From positions 1,687,882-1,751,881 of the forward strand of contig CAJNDT010002890.1 in the NCBI GenBank assembly GCA_905221615.1: 64,000 nucleotides of DNA, in the 5' to 3' direction. Source of the DNA: Symbiodinium sp. CCMP2592. Taxonomy: Eukaryota; Sar; Dinophyceae; Suessiales; Symbiodiniaceae. How positions within the stretch are numbered: position 1 is the stretch's first letter; every line of letters begins with the position of its first letter. Under the pieces are notes generated by a model. That model was not told the origin of the DNA, did no database searches, and was given only the letters and a program-made list of their open reading frames with translations. The translations under genes and the position numbers were made by a program. Shown here one piece after another: positions 52,840-62,497 of this stretch.

Positions 52840-53100
52840 GGCACCCAGCACTGCTTGAGAATGGTTTCGGCACCGAAACTTGACTCTACCTCTTCATTGG
52901 GCTTTGCTTTATGTTGACCCTTGGTTCGGTGTTCCCGAAATGTGATGTAGCCTTATGCATGGGTTACCGTTGAAAAATCAAGCCACTAGAGCCTCTATAG
53001 GTGCCCTGTGTTGCTTGAGTGTTGTTCGTTACGCGGACTCTACTTCTTCATTTGGCTTAGGTTTGTATCGACTCTTCGTTCGCTGTTCCCCATAGTTTGT
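52840..53100. repeat. Diverged tandem duplication, about 159 bp period
   Basis: ACTCTACCTCTTCATTGGGC (near 52883) pairs with ACTCTACTTCTTCATTTGGC (near 53037), and CGGTGTTCCC with CGCTGTTCCC further on. The minus strands of both encode a similar protein end. Confidence 0.6.
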
Positions 53101-53243
53101 GCCATGCGTGGATCATAGCTCAAATTGTTCTTCAGGCTTGGTGCCTTGGAGTTTGCCGCACTTGTTGCATAACTTGACTGAATCCCGAAATCCCCATTGA
53201 AAATGCTGGGATAGCACATGCACTGCTGGTAACGGTTAGACAC
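53040..53243 (-). CDS. Coding-like exon, downstream copy diverged
   Basis: The minus-strand frame of 67 codons reads QQCMCYPSIFNGDFGIQSS, then SLKNNLSYDPRMAQTMGNSE and RRVDTNLSQMKK before TAG. A diverged copy of its 3' part lies about 160 bases further along the minus strand (near 52897-52945) and reads GNTEPRVNIKQSPMKR before TAG. Conservation of the stop and of charged residues suggests duplicated coding ends. Confidence 0.3.
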   Translation of the reverse strand: MSNRYQQCMCYPSIFNGDFGIQSSYATSAANSKAPSLKNNLSYDPRMAQTMGNSERRVDTNLSQMKK

Positions 53244-53320
53244 TTATACTCCTGCACCAAGACGCCCTGAAGCGCACTCCCTAAACGCCAACCCCTAAGC
53301 ACAATAAGTCCTCCCTTCCC

Positions 53321-53545
53321 TAAGGCTCCATGTATATACCCATATATTATATACTTGAACCTTAAAGGCGTTCCTATATAGGTACTTTGAGGCCTAAATG
53401 TATACTACAGTAAGCACCAAAAAGTTGGAAACCGGATTAAGGCCAAATAGTGCTGGGATTCCCTATACATTGCTCTTCAGGATTGAGGCTATGGGATTTG
53501 CAACTGTTGGGCTTCTACTGTATCTGGCTACATGGAGCCTTAGGG
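53321..53545. mobile_element. Palindromic element, family E, interrupted by family F
   Basis: TAAGGCTCCATGTATATACC to AAATGTATACTA is separated by an F element from TCTGGCTACATGGAGCCTTA. Confidence 0.8.
53406..53522. mobile_element. Palindromic element, family F, nested in E
   Basis: Starts CAGTAAGCACCAAAAAGTTG and ends CAACTGTTGGGCTTCTACTG, flanked on both sides by TA. TA target duplication with CAGT-type ends is typical of Tc1/mariner-like elements. Confidence 0.75.
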
Positions 53546-53635
53546 CTTGAGCCGCCATGCTCTGTGAGGAGTGTCCTCCTGGGACCTCGAGCAAGTCATG
53601 CCGCACCTACAGGAGAGGGAACCCTAAACCCTAAA

Positions 53636-53932
53636 CCCAGACCTTCCTCCAATGGCCCGTAACTAAGGAATTAGGAATATACTTTAAGCTATAGTAGGAG
53701 GTAGGATGCCTAATATGGTTGACAGTATATTCCTCAATATCCCTCGAGTAAGGAGCATACTGTAAAGTACAGTAGGTTCCCTAATATGCCTTAAGGCATA
53801 TTCCCGAAGTCGTTATGTGTCTTTATTTGGCATTGGTTTTGTGTTCATATATCTACAGAGTGAATGTAAAGCCCGAGGAAGTAAACCTAAAACTCAGCAC
53901 AATGATAAGTGAGGGAAATTGGAAGGTCTGGG
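53636..53932. mobile_element. Family D element enlarged by inner sequence
   Basis: Outer ends CCCAGACCTTCC and GGAAATTGGAAGGTCTGGG match family D. Inside are two consecutive D-like hairpins and about 110 bp of unrelated sequence (53820-53915) that reads RVNVKPEEVNLKLSTMISEG. Confidence 0.6.
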
Positions 53933-54052
53933 AAACAGGGAGCCCAGTTCTTCTTACCCTTAGCCCAATTCCAAACCTTACAGCCCTGAACCCTAATGCC
54001 CCTAGCTAAACGTTAAACGCCTAAGCCTGAACATCTTTCAATCCTTAAATAA

Positions 54053-54190
54053 GAAAGCATTCTTGAGCCCCTGACGATAAGAAAATCAGTTAAACCCTCA
54101 GCAAACCTGTATGCGAATCCTTCACTATATAAGGCGTACACTGCTGATATTGACTACCGACTAGGTAGGCTCCGCACTAGCACCCTCTAG
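54053..54190 (+). CDS. Coding-like island, 45 codons
   Basis: The frame reads LEPLTIRKSVKPSANLYANP then SLYKAYTADIDYRLGRL and ends at TAG 54188-54190. No domain was recognised. Confidence 0.25.
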   Translation, partial: ESILEPLTIRKSVKPSANLYANPSLYKAYTADIDYRLGRLRTSTL

Positions 54191-54580
54191 CGCTATTCAT
54201 TGTAGGGTTTCCGTATGAGAACCGAATAACAGCAAAAAGGGTATCACTGTTGTTTTGCAGGGAAGCTGGGAAAGCCAAGTTGAGGGATTATAGGGTTTAG
54301 AGTTTACGGTGATTCGGTAGGGTTACCCCTACACCTTTTTCCCTGTTTAGAACTATCCACCAACCTTCAAGCACCTGTAGCCGAAGAAGCCGGTTTCTTA
54401 TTATGGCTTGTGTATACAACTCCTTCACATCCGGAATCCTTCGACACTAAACCTCAAGCCAAAAACCCTAGAACTTGGACCCGAAACCGAGGACGCAAAA
54501 CCCCAAGCCTGAAACCCCAAACCCCAAGCCCTATGCCCTAACAACCCGAGACCCTTAGCCCTAAACCCCAAACCAATGCT

Positions 54581-54691
54581 AATATAGGGGCTTTAATAAT
54601 TAGAAGAGGTTTTTGGGGCCCATTATTTATACTATTGTTACAAGAAGGGACGCCCAAAATAGTATAATTAGGTAGTTATCAAGACCCCTAA
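54581..54691. mobile_element. Palindromic element, family I
   Basis: AATATAGGGGCTTTAATAAT faces GGTAGTTATCAAGACCCCTA. Confidence 0.75.
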
Positions 54692-54803
54692 CCCGTAAAT
54701 CCTAGGCCCTAAACCCAACACCCTAAACCCTAAGCCGTAACCCCGAAGTCCGAAACCCTAGGCCCCAAACCTTAAACCCTAAACCCTAGAGGCTGCAGAA
54801 CCT

Positions 54804-54907
54804 TACAGTAGAAGCCAGAAAGTTGGAATATCATTATCGTAACCCCTTTAAGGTAAATTATAGGGTATCCTACCATGAATCCATTCCAACTTTCTGGAGT
54901 TCCCTTC
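54804..54907. mobile_element. Palindromic element, family F
   Basis: TACAGTAGAAGCCAGAAAGT faces ACTTTCTGGAGTTCCCTT. Nearly identical, in reverse, to 22391-22497. Confidence 0.85.
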
Positions 54908-55044
54908 AGAGCTAAGCCAGGAAGAAGATCGATGGCGCAGTCATCCTTGGGCTCATCCATGGCAGGTGGAGTTTAGGGCCTTTCGGTGTTTAGGGCTTTA
55001 GGGATTTTGGTGTTTAGGGGTTTAGCGGCTTGGGGTTTGGGATT

Positions 55045-55154
55045 TGGGAGTTTCCGAAAATCAGGGGTACCTTATTATTTTGGGGTCCTTATAAAAGCAT
55101 CCTACTATTTGGGGTACGTACTATATTAGGGTCCCCCATTTTCGGAACCTCCCA
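55045..55154. mobile_element. Palindromic element, family C
   Basis: TGGGAGTTTCCGAAAATCAG faces CATTTTCGGAACCTCCCA. Confidence 0.85.
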
Positions 55155-55419
55155 TTAATAGGGTTGACCCAACCATTTTCTGTTAGGTTTAGGGCTTACG
55201 AATTCCCACGCCATGTCAATGAGGGGTGCTGAGATGCGGCTTAGGGGCTGGAGGCAGGGGATAGCCAAGGGCGCCCAGCTCTAAGACCAACAAGGGGTGG
55301 TTCTAGATGCAGCTCGAAACGTGTGTCTTGTTCGATTGTGTTTATTTTGTCCTTGTCACTTTGGGATCTTGCTCTTGCTCCTGCGTCGCTCTTGCTCCTA
55401 GTTTAGGGTTTAGGGTTTC

Positions 55420-55560
55420 TTGCTCTTGAACCTCCCTGCTTCAAAACGACCTTCGGAAGGAGGGGATGATATCAGATGGGTTTTCGAATGGTTTTTTGTG
55501 ATGAATTCGGGGCGGTGTGTTGTGGTTAACTTGGGAAAGGGTTATTCTTACCTTTGGTTA
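55420..55560 (+). CDS. Coding-like island before a hairpin
   Basis: The frame reads LLNLPASKRPSEGGDDIRW, VFEWFFVMNSGRCVVVNLGK, and then enters the hairpin at 55547. Sequence before it is telomere-like. Confidence 0.2.
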
Positions 55561-55636
55561 GTAGGGAATGGAGGAATGGGGTACAATTATAACTACTATT
55601 ACTACCATTCTTCCATTCCCTACTAACCAAAGGCAA
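55547..55636. repeat. Strong hairpin, single copy
   Basis: TTACCTTTGGTTAGTAGGGA faces TCCCTACTAACCAAAGGCAA around an AT-rich loop of about 40 bases with repeated ACTATTACTACC. Confidence 0.7.
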
Positions 55637-55871
55637 GTTATAGGATTCTTGAAGCCCCTATATATTATAGTACCCTTAAAGATCCCTCATAGTAACCCTT
55701 ATAGACCCCTTTATAAGGCTCCTTTGGGAAGTTTCCTTCAAGTATTGGGAGACCTCAGGCCCCCACGAGGCCCAGGAGCCTGAAGCCTCAGCCGCAGCCG
55801 CTGTCGGCCATGGGTTTAGGGTTTAGGGTTTATAGGGTTTATAGGGTTTATAGGGTTTATATGGTTTAGGG

Positions 55872-56345
55872 TTTATAGGGTTTAGGGTTTAGGGTTTATA
55901 GGGTTTAGGGGCCCAGAGCAACCTAAAACCCCTCATGGCCTCAGCCCGAAAGCAAAAACTTGGCGTTTTGAATGCTACACCGTCCATGCTGTACCCTAAT
56001 CTCTAATCTCTAAGCGTGCGAACCTTATAAGCCCTAAACCCGAAATCCCCAAAACTCTACAACTCCCAAAGCCGAAAGCCCTAAACCCTTCCCTCATGGA
56101 ACCCTTGGAGATCCCTTTCAAAGATCCCTCATGGAGCCCTTATATAACCATACCTCCTTTTCAAGTGTCCCCCCCCAACAACACTCTAAAAATTATAATT
56201 CATAGTAATATTCATAATAAGGATAGTAATGATAATATTAAAATTAAAGATACTACTGATAAGAGAGCCCGAAAAACCTAAGAGAGCCCAACTGAGCAGG
56301 CCCAAGGATGCTACGCCATCATCAGGGCTGGGCGCTCCAGGAGGG
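55872..56345. repeat. 577-bp tandem duplication, first copy
   Basis: The block contains telomere-like ends, a coding-like ORF MEPLEIPFKDPSWSPYITI (from 56096) and AT-rich sequence. It matches 56449-56922 with one difference seen in the unique part (G at 55938, T at 56515). Confidence 0.95.
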
Positions 56346-56448
56346 TTTATAGGGTTTAGGGTCTATAGGGTTTAGGGTTTATAGGGTTTAGGGTTTAGGG
56401 TTTAGGGTTTATAGGGTTTAGGGTTTATAGGGTTTATAGGGTTTAGGG

Positions 56449-56922
56449 TTTATAGGGTTTAGGGTTTAGGGTTTATAGGGTTTAGGGGCCCAGAGCAACC
56501 TAAAACCCCTCATGTCCTCAGCCCGAAAGCAAAAACTTGGCGTTTTGAATGCTACACCGTCCATGCTGTACCCTAATCTCTAATCTCTAAGCGTGCGAAC
56601 CTTATAAGCCCTAAACCCGAAATCCCCAAAACTCTACAACTCCCAAAGCCGAAAGCCCTAAACCCTTCCCTCATGGAACCCTTGGAGATCCCTTTCAAAG
56701 ATCCCTCATGGAGCCCTTATATAACCATACCTCCTTTTCAAGTGTCCCCCCCCAACAACACTCTAAAAATTATAATTCATAGTAATATTCATAATAAGGA
56801 TAGTAATGATAATATTAAAATTAAAGATACTACTGATAAGAGAGCCCGAAAAACCTAAGAGAGCCCAACTGAGCAGGCCCAAGGATGCTACGCCATCATC
56901 AGGGCTGGGCGCTCCAGGAGGG
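56449..56922. repeat. 577-bp tandem duplication, second copy
   Basis: Copy of 55872-56345, displaced by 577 bases. Its left spacer is a longer TTTAGGG/TTTATAGGG array (56345-56482). Confidence 0.95.
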
Positions 56923-57209
56923 TTTAGGGGTTTAGGGTCTATAGGGTTTAGGGGTTAGGGGTTTAGGGTTCAGGGGTTTAAGGTTCAGGGTCTAGGGTTT
57001 AGGGTTGGAGGTTAGGGTTTAGGGTTGTCGTTTCGAGTCCTAGGTCTTTGGAACATGGGTTTCACGTTTCGCGGAGTGTATTGTGGGCCTGGGGTTTCGG
57101 GTTTAGGGGACCCGGCGTCAGGGAGAGTAAGTCTGGGGAATGCAGGATTCGGGGCTTCACGGTTTAGAGCCTGCAGCTTAGGACTGGTAGGGTTGAGGGT
57201 TTCGACGAC

Positions 57210-57450
57210 GTGAAGCCCATGCACATGCTCCACCGGGATTACAACAAGTGGGACATAATGCTTGTGGATTTCGAGATCGCTGCTGTTTCCGAAGCCCGGA
57301 ACCTTCGTCTACACCTCGCCGGAGGCAGAAGTTTAGACGTTCTCGCGTTTTCAGAATGACCTGTACGCGGCTGGCAAGTGCTTCGAGGAGCTCCTGGACG
57401 CAAAAAGCGCCAGAGCCTGGGCCTTTAAATTCTCTACATTCCTTGAATGA
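57210..57450 (+). pseudogene. Protein kinase catalytic-domain relic
   Basis: Frame one (57210-57287) reads MHMLHRDYNKWDIM then LVDFEIAA, which matches the HRD catalytic loop and the DFG motif. Shifted by one base at 57286, the next frame reads KPGTFVYTSPEAEV, the activation-segment end and APE motif. After an in-frame TAG at 57334 the same frame reads NDLYAAGKCFEELLD, the subdomain IX helix. Order and spacing fit a Ser/Thr kinase. Lys of HRDxK is Asn, the following Asn is Asp, and DFG is DFE, so even the intact parts lack key residues. One frameshift and one stop mark it as broken, unless very short unconventional introns remove them. No glycine-rich loop or VAIK lysine was found upstream, which is telomere-like repeat. 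Confidence 0.65.
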
Positions 57451-57460
57451 ACTAAATCCC

Positions 57461-57880
57461 AGCCCCATGTGTTGGTTTGAAGGAATTCCCTAAAGTCTCT
57501 AAATTCCCTAAACTGTCTAACTTCCCGAAATTCCCTGATTCCCTACCCCGTGTGCTTGATTCAGGGATTGCCCCATATTCCCTAAGTTCCCCAAATTCCT
57601 TCCCCATGAACGGAAACGCTTGAATCTTCTCCACAGAGATCTGGATTCGGGAGTTTAGGGACTTCCCAAATTCCAACACAGGGGCTACTGAATTAGGGAA
57701 TTTAGGGAACTTAGGGATTCCAACACATGGGGTAAGGAATTCGGGAATTAAGGGAACTTAGGGAATTAGGGACTTGCTTAACTCCAACACATGGGGTAGG
57801 GAATTAGGCAATTTAGGGATTCCAACATATGGGGTAAGCAATTGGCGTGAATTTAGGGAATTTAGGGAATTCAAGGTTGG
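57461..57880. repeat. AGGGAATT-type repeat with CCAACACATGGGGTA
   Basis: CCAACACATGGGGTA (and close variants) occurs near 57720, 57786 and 57821 with AGGGAATTTAGGG between. The reverse complement (CCCATGTGTTGG, ATTCCCTAA) fills 57461-57610, so the block is a large imperfect palindrome. Confidence 0.75.
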
Positions 57881-57894
57881 TCCTTGGGGGGGCT

Positions 57895-58064
57895 TTCATA
57901 CATATATACATATATTCATGCATATTCACATATTTGCGCATACATACATATACATGTACACACATCTGTGTATTTTCTCCATGTATAGTGTACACATGTA
58001 TGAATGTATGCACACATGCGAACGAATCCATGGACACACAGCCACACGACAAACCGCGTGAGAG

Positions 58065-58100
<36 letters not shown>
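57895..58100. repeat. (CATA)n stretch then (GA)n microsatellite
   Basis: CATATATACATA-type sequence with Met/His/Ile frames, then GAGAGA at 58068-58100. Confidence 0.85.
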
Positions 58101-58102
<2 letters not shown>

Positions 58103-58159
58103 TGTGTGTGACACCGTGAGATAGTGAGACAGAGAGTCAGAGATAGAGGGAGAGCCAGC

Positions 58160-58366
58160 TGGCAGTAAGAGTTGGACGTGGAAGTTGGTTTCTTTCGGCC
58201 ACTTCTTGCTTAAATCCTTTTGCCGACACTCCGTGATGCTGGCTGTGTTTATGAATGGGTCCAGAAGCCGCTGCTGACTCAATCTGAAGTGCCATTGCAA
58301 CATCTTGATACCACCCTTGACCTTATAAGCTCTGCTAATCCGCAATGCTTCATAAGAGCTCGCCAA
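58160..58366 (-). CDS. Coding-like region open on both strands
   Basis: The minus-strand frame reads SSYEALRISRAYKVKGGIK, LQWHFRLSQQRLLDPFINT and CRQKDLSKKWPKETNF. The plus strand over 58220-58435 is also open (AGCVYEWVQKPLLTQSEV). Only one can be real. No family was recognised. Confidence 0.2.
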
Positions 58367-58857
58367 GAGCCCCTATTTACTCAAGGTTCCTTCAAACCCA
58401 TCTTAACCCTAAACGCCTTAAACCTTAAATCCTGAGCTTTAAAACCCTAACCCTCCCTAAACCCGAACCCCTAAACAGCAAACGCTTTAAACCTTCAACC
58501 CTGAACCCCAAACCCTAAACCCTAAACGCCCTAAGCCTTAAACCCGGTTCGCGCGTGTCGAGATCGGGCGGCAGTTCCCGCTACCGAGGTCGAAGTGGGC
58601 GCCGGAACCGACCTCGGTACTGGTTGCGTCTCTTGGTTTAGAACATGGGTTTGGGGTTCCGTGTTTAGGGCGTCTCTTGGTTTAGAATATGGGTTTTGGA
58701 AGCTTTGGGCGGTCAGAGAAGACGGTTTTGGGCATAATGTAGCATAATTCAAAGCTCACTGAGTCTGGGATTTGGTCTTTGAAGGGGGTTGCGGGTCGGG
58801 GAGTGTATAGGATGGTTATTGCTTTGTTCCCGAAAACCCCTCTGGGGTTGGGTTCTC

Positions 58858-59500
58858 GTTTAGTGCTCCAAAGTGAAGTGCGCGATACCGGCCCCTGTTT
58901 TGACGGAAGAGCTTTGGAAGACTAAGCGGTGCACGGGCCTTGATGTCGGGAGACCGAGCGGGGGCAAGGCGCGGACGGTGCGAGGGCAAGACTTAACGAC
59001 TGCGTGCGGGGAGGGCAAGGCTGGCCAAGGCTTGGCGGCAGGCTGCGACAAGGTGCGGATGGTGTGTGGGGGAGGCGGCTGCCTGCCGACGATGTCGGGT
59101 GCGCGGACGGTGCGCGGTGGAGGGCCGACCGAGCGGGGGCAAGGCGCGGACGGTGTGTGTGCTCCAACGGGAAGTGCGCGCGATACCGGCCCCTGTTTTG
59201 ACGGAAGAGCTTTGGAAGTCTAAGCGGTGCACGGGCCTTGATGTCGGGTGCGCGGACGGTGCGCGGTGGAGGGAAGACCGCAAGACTTAACGACTGCGTG
59301 CGGGGAGGGCAAGGCTGGGCAAGGCTTGGCGGCAGGCTGCGACAAGGTGCGGATGGTGTGTGGGGGAGGCGGCTGCCTGCCGACGATGTCGGGTGCGCGG
59401 ACGGTGCGCGGTGGAGGGCCGACCGAGCGGGGGCAAGGCGCGGACGGTGTGTGGGGGAGGGCAAGACTTGCGGGGAGGGCAAGGCTTAAGGCAGGCTGCG
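58858..59500. repeat. GC-rich tandem repeat, about 297-bp unit
   Basis: The segment GATACCGGCCCCTGTTTTG begins near 58883 and again near 59181. GACTTAACGACTGCGTGCGG recurs near 58990 and 59284. Smaller parts recur again to 60240. Confidence 0.8.
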
Positions 59501-59559
59501 ACAAGGTGGGGAGGGCAGGCCTTGGCGGCTGGCTGCGCGGCGGAGGGTTAAGGCTTGGC

Positions 59560-61505
59560 GGCTGCGCGGGGAAGGGTTGGGCGGTGCGCGCGGGACGGCC
59601 GGAGCATTGGGGGAAGCGAAGCGCGATATCGGGTGCGTGGGCGGTGCGCGCGGGACGGCGCCAGCTTGGGGGAAGCACGAGATCGGGTGCGCGGGCGGTC
59701 GCCAGCTTGGGGGAAGCGCGATATCGGGTGCGGGAAGCGCGATAGCGGGTGCACGGACGGTGCGCGCGGGACGGCCGGAGCTTGGGGCGAGCGAGGCGCG
59801 ATATCGGGTGCGTGGGCGGTGCGCGCGGGACGGCGCCAGCTTGGGGGAAGCGCGAGATCGGGTGCGCGGGCGGTGCGCGCGGGAGGGCGCCAGCTTGCGG
59901 GCCTTGATGTCGGGTGCGCGGACGGTGCGCGGTGGAGGGAAGACCGAGCGGGGGCAAGGCGCGGATGGTGTGTGGGGGAGGGCAAGACTTAACGGCAAGG
60001 CTTGGCAAGGCTTGGCGGCAGGCTGCGACAAGGTGCGGATGGTGTGTGGGGAGGCGGCTGCCTGCCGACGATGTCGGGTGCGCGGACGGTGCGCGGTGGA
60101 GGGCCGACCGAGCGGGGGCAAGGCACGGACGGTGTGTGGGGGAGGGCAAGACTTGCGGGGAGGGCAAGGCTTGGCGGCAGGCTGCGACAAGGTGCGGATG
60201 GTGTGTGGGGGAGGCGGCTGCCTGCCGACTGCGTGCGGGGAGGGCAGGCCTTGGCGGCTGGCTGCGCGGCGGAGGGTTAAGGCTTGGCGGCTGCGCGGGG
60301 AAGGGTTGGGCGGTGCGCGCGGGACGGCCGGAGCTTGGGGGAAGCGAAGCGCGATATCGGGTGCGTGGGCGGTGCGCGCGGGACGGCGCCAGCTTGGGGG
60401 AAGCACGAGATCGGGTGCGCGGGCGGTGCGCGCGGGAGGGCGCCAGCTTGGGGGAAGCGCGATATCGGGTGCGCGGGCGGTGCGCGCGGGACGGCGCCAG
60501 CTTGGGGGAAGCGCGATAGCGGGTGCGCGGACGGTGCGCGCGGGACGGCCGGAGCTTGGGGCGAGCGAAGCGCGATATCGGGTGCGCGGGAGGGCGCCAG
60601 CTTGGGGGAAGCACGAGATCGGGTGCGCGGGCGGTGCGCGCGGGACGACGCCAGCTTGGGGGAAGCGCGATAGCGGGTGCGTGGACGGTGCGCGCGGGAC
60701 GGCCGGAGCTTGGGGGAGCGAAGTGCGATATCGGGTGCGCCGGCGGTGCGCGCGGGACGGCGCCAGCTTGGGGGAAGTAGCGCGAGATCGGGTGCGCGGG
60801 CGGTGCGCGCGGGAGGGCGCCAGCTTGGGGGAAGCGCGATAGCGGGTGCGCGGGCGGTGCGCGTGGGAGGGCGGACGGCCGGAGCTTGGGGGAAGCGAAG
60901 CGCGATATCGGGTGCGCGGGCGGTGCGCGCGGGACGGCACCAGCTTGGGGGAATAGCGCGATATCGGGTGCGCGGGCGGTGCGCGCGGGACGGCGCCAGC
61001 TTGGGGGAAGCGCGATAGCGGGTGCGCGGACGGTACGCGCGGGACGGCCGGAGCTTGGGGGGAGCGAAGCGCAATATCGGGTGCGTGGGCGGTGCGCGCG
61101 CGCGGGACGGCGCCAGCTTGGCGGAAGCGCGAGATCGGTGCGCGGGCGGTGCGAGCGGGAGGGAAGCGCGATATCGGGTGCGTGGGCGGTGCGCGCGGGA
61201 CGGCGCCAGCTTGGGGAAGCGCGAGATCGGGTGCGCGGGAGGTGCGCGCGGGACGGCCGGAGCTTGGGGGAAGCGCGATATCGGGTGCGCGGGCGGTGCG
61301 CGCGGGACGGCCTGGGGGAAGCGCGATATCGGGTGCGCGGGCGGTGCGCGCGGGACGGCCGGAGCTTGGGGGAAGCGCGATATCGGGTGCGCGGGCGGTG
61401 CGCGCGGGACGGCCGGAGCTTGCATGGGGGAAGCGCGATATCGGGTGCGCTGGCGGTGCATCGGGGGCGCGGGCGGTGCGCGCGGGACGGCCGGAGCTTG
61501 GGCCT
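59560..61505. repeat. GC-rich minisatellite, 54-bp unit
   Basis: The unit is GATATCGGGTGCGCGGGCGG followed by TGCGCGCGGGACGGCCGGAG and CTTGGGGGAAGCGC. More than 25 copies occur, many with deletions. Two main variants (GGCGCCAGC and GGCCGGAGC) alternate. A higher-order period of about 727 bp is visible between 59562 and 60290. Because 54 is divisible by three, long frames stay open on both strands (18-residue Arg/Pro/Ala repeat on minus); these are not taken as genes. Confidence 0.9.
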
Positions 61506-61629
61506 GGGTGTTCAGGAGGCGACCGCAGCCGCTGCCGCAGCTCGAAGATTGCGGGACGTGAGAAAAAAACGTGCGGACTTCCATTCTGGCAGTCTTCTTT
61601 TCGCCTGGGTTTTCGGGTTCCCGGCTTGA

Positions 61630-61840
61630 CCTTGTTTGTCAGTGCTTGGACATTTGACGGACTTGCAACGCAAGCGTGCACAGAGCCAGAAAGCATCCAA
61701 AGGATTCCAGGGTTCGGGGCCGCTGTGTTCAGGGACATCTCCAATACATACTTCAGGATCGAGACATGTTGGACGCCTCGTGTCGCATTCATTACACCTC
61801 AACATTTAAGTCCAGAGAACTTTGCTGTAAGATGCTACCC
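61630..61840 (+). CDS. Coding-like island after the minisatellite
   Basis: The frame reads LTLFVSAWTFDGLATQACTE, PGFGAAVFRDISNTYFRI and HLSPENFAVRCY before a family E palindrome. It is open for about 70 codons of unique sequence. The same frame extends upstream into the repeat, which is not evidence of coding. Confidence 0.25.
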
Positions 61841-61946
61841 TAAGGGTCCATGTACTGATATAATACATACATTGGCATTCAAGAACTCCCTATATAGGTA
61901 CATTCGGCCCAAAGTATACACTGTTTGAGTACGTGGACTTTTAGGG
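61840..61946. mobile_element. Palindromic element, family E
   Basis: CTAAGGGTCCATGTACTGAT faces GAGTACGTGGACTTTTAGGG. It lies between two coding-like stretches on the plus strand. Confidence 0.75.
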
Positions 61947-62176
61947 CTATACTGACGGCGGCACACGGCGTTGCAAGGAGAGCTTCAGTTATAAAACTCA
62001 GGGTCCATGAATGCCATGATTACGTATTTGGTGTCCGGGATCGTAGGGTAGGGTTTTGGAGCAAGCTGTTATCAAGTAACATGCAAGTCAGCATTCCAGG
62101 GTATACTTATCGGCACCTATTGGGGTTAGTGAACGGCTTGGCGTGCTTGCCGTACTTTTCCCGGCTTCCACACTAG
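61946..62176 (+). CDS. Coding-like island after a palindrome
   Basis: The frame reads GVARRASVIKLRVHECHDY, RRVGFWSKLLSSNMQVS and YRHLLGLVNGLACLPYF to TAG. It begins where the family E element ends, so both flanks of that element look coding. Confidence 0.25.
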   Translation, partial: AILTAAHGVARRASVIKLRVHECHDYVFGVRDRRVGFWSKLLSSNMQVSIPGYTYRHLLGLVNGLACLPYFSRLPH

Positions 62177-62278
62177 ATTTTATACTCATGACTCATGAAC
62201 CTTACACTCTACGATCCTCAAGACCCTGGTGTTTCATCCCGTAGTCCGAACACACCCTCAACAACTAGGGCCTAGGGG

Positions 62279-62397
62279 AACCACTTGAGTAGTTGTCTAA
62301 ATGAGGGTCTCGTTTTAGTTCCCAACAATAGTACGGTACCCTTATACAAAAAGGACCCCTGCAAGGGACCTTAATTGAGACAACTGCTACTTAGGAA
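62279..62397. mobile_element. Palindromic element, single copy (family P)
   Basis: AACCACTTGAGTAGTTGTCT faces AGACAACTGCTACTTAGGAA; inside, GGGTCTCG and CAAGGGACC pair weakly. Confidence 0.55.
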
Positions 62398-62470
62398 CAC
62401 AGTGAAAGCCTACAACAAGCAGTTCTGCAGCCTCTACGCCTCTCGGAGAGCAAGTGGTTTGGGCTACCCT

Positions 62471-62497
62471 CCCAGACCTTCCAAGATTCCTTGATTT
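62471..62497. mobile_element. Family D left-end fragment
   Basis: CCCAGACCTTCCAAGATTCC is the family D left end. It breaks off where the B element at 62498 begins. Confidence 0.55.

Noticed and set aside
59486..61792. Very long open frames (768 codons minus, 421 codons plus)
   Set aside because: They follow from a 54-bp tandem repeat whose length is divisible by three. Several frames on both strands are open at once and the peptides are low-complexity.
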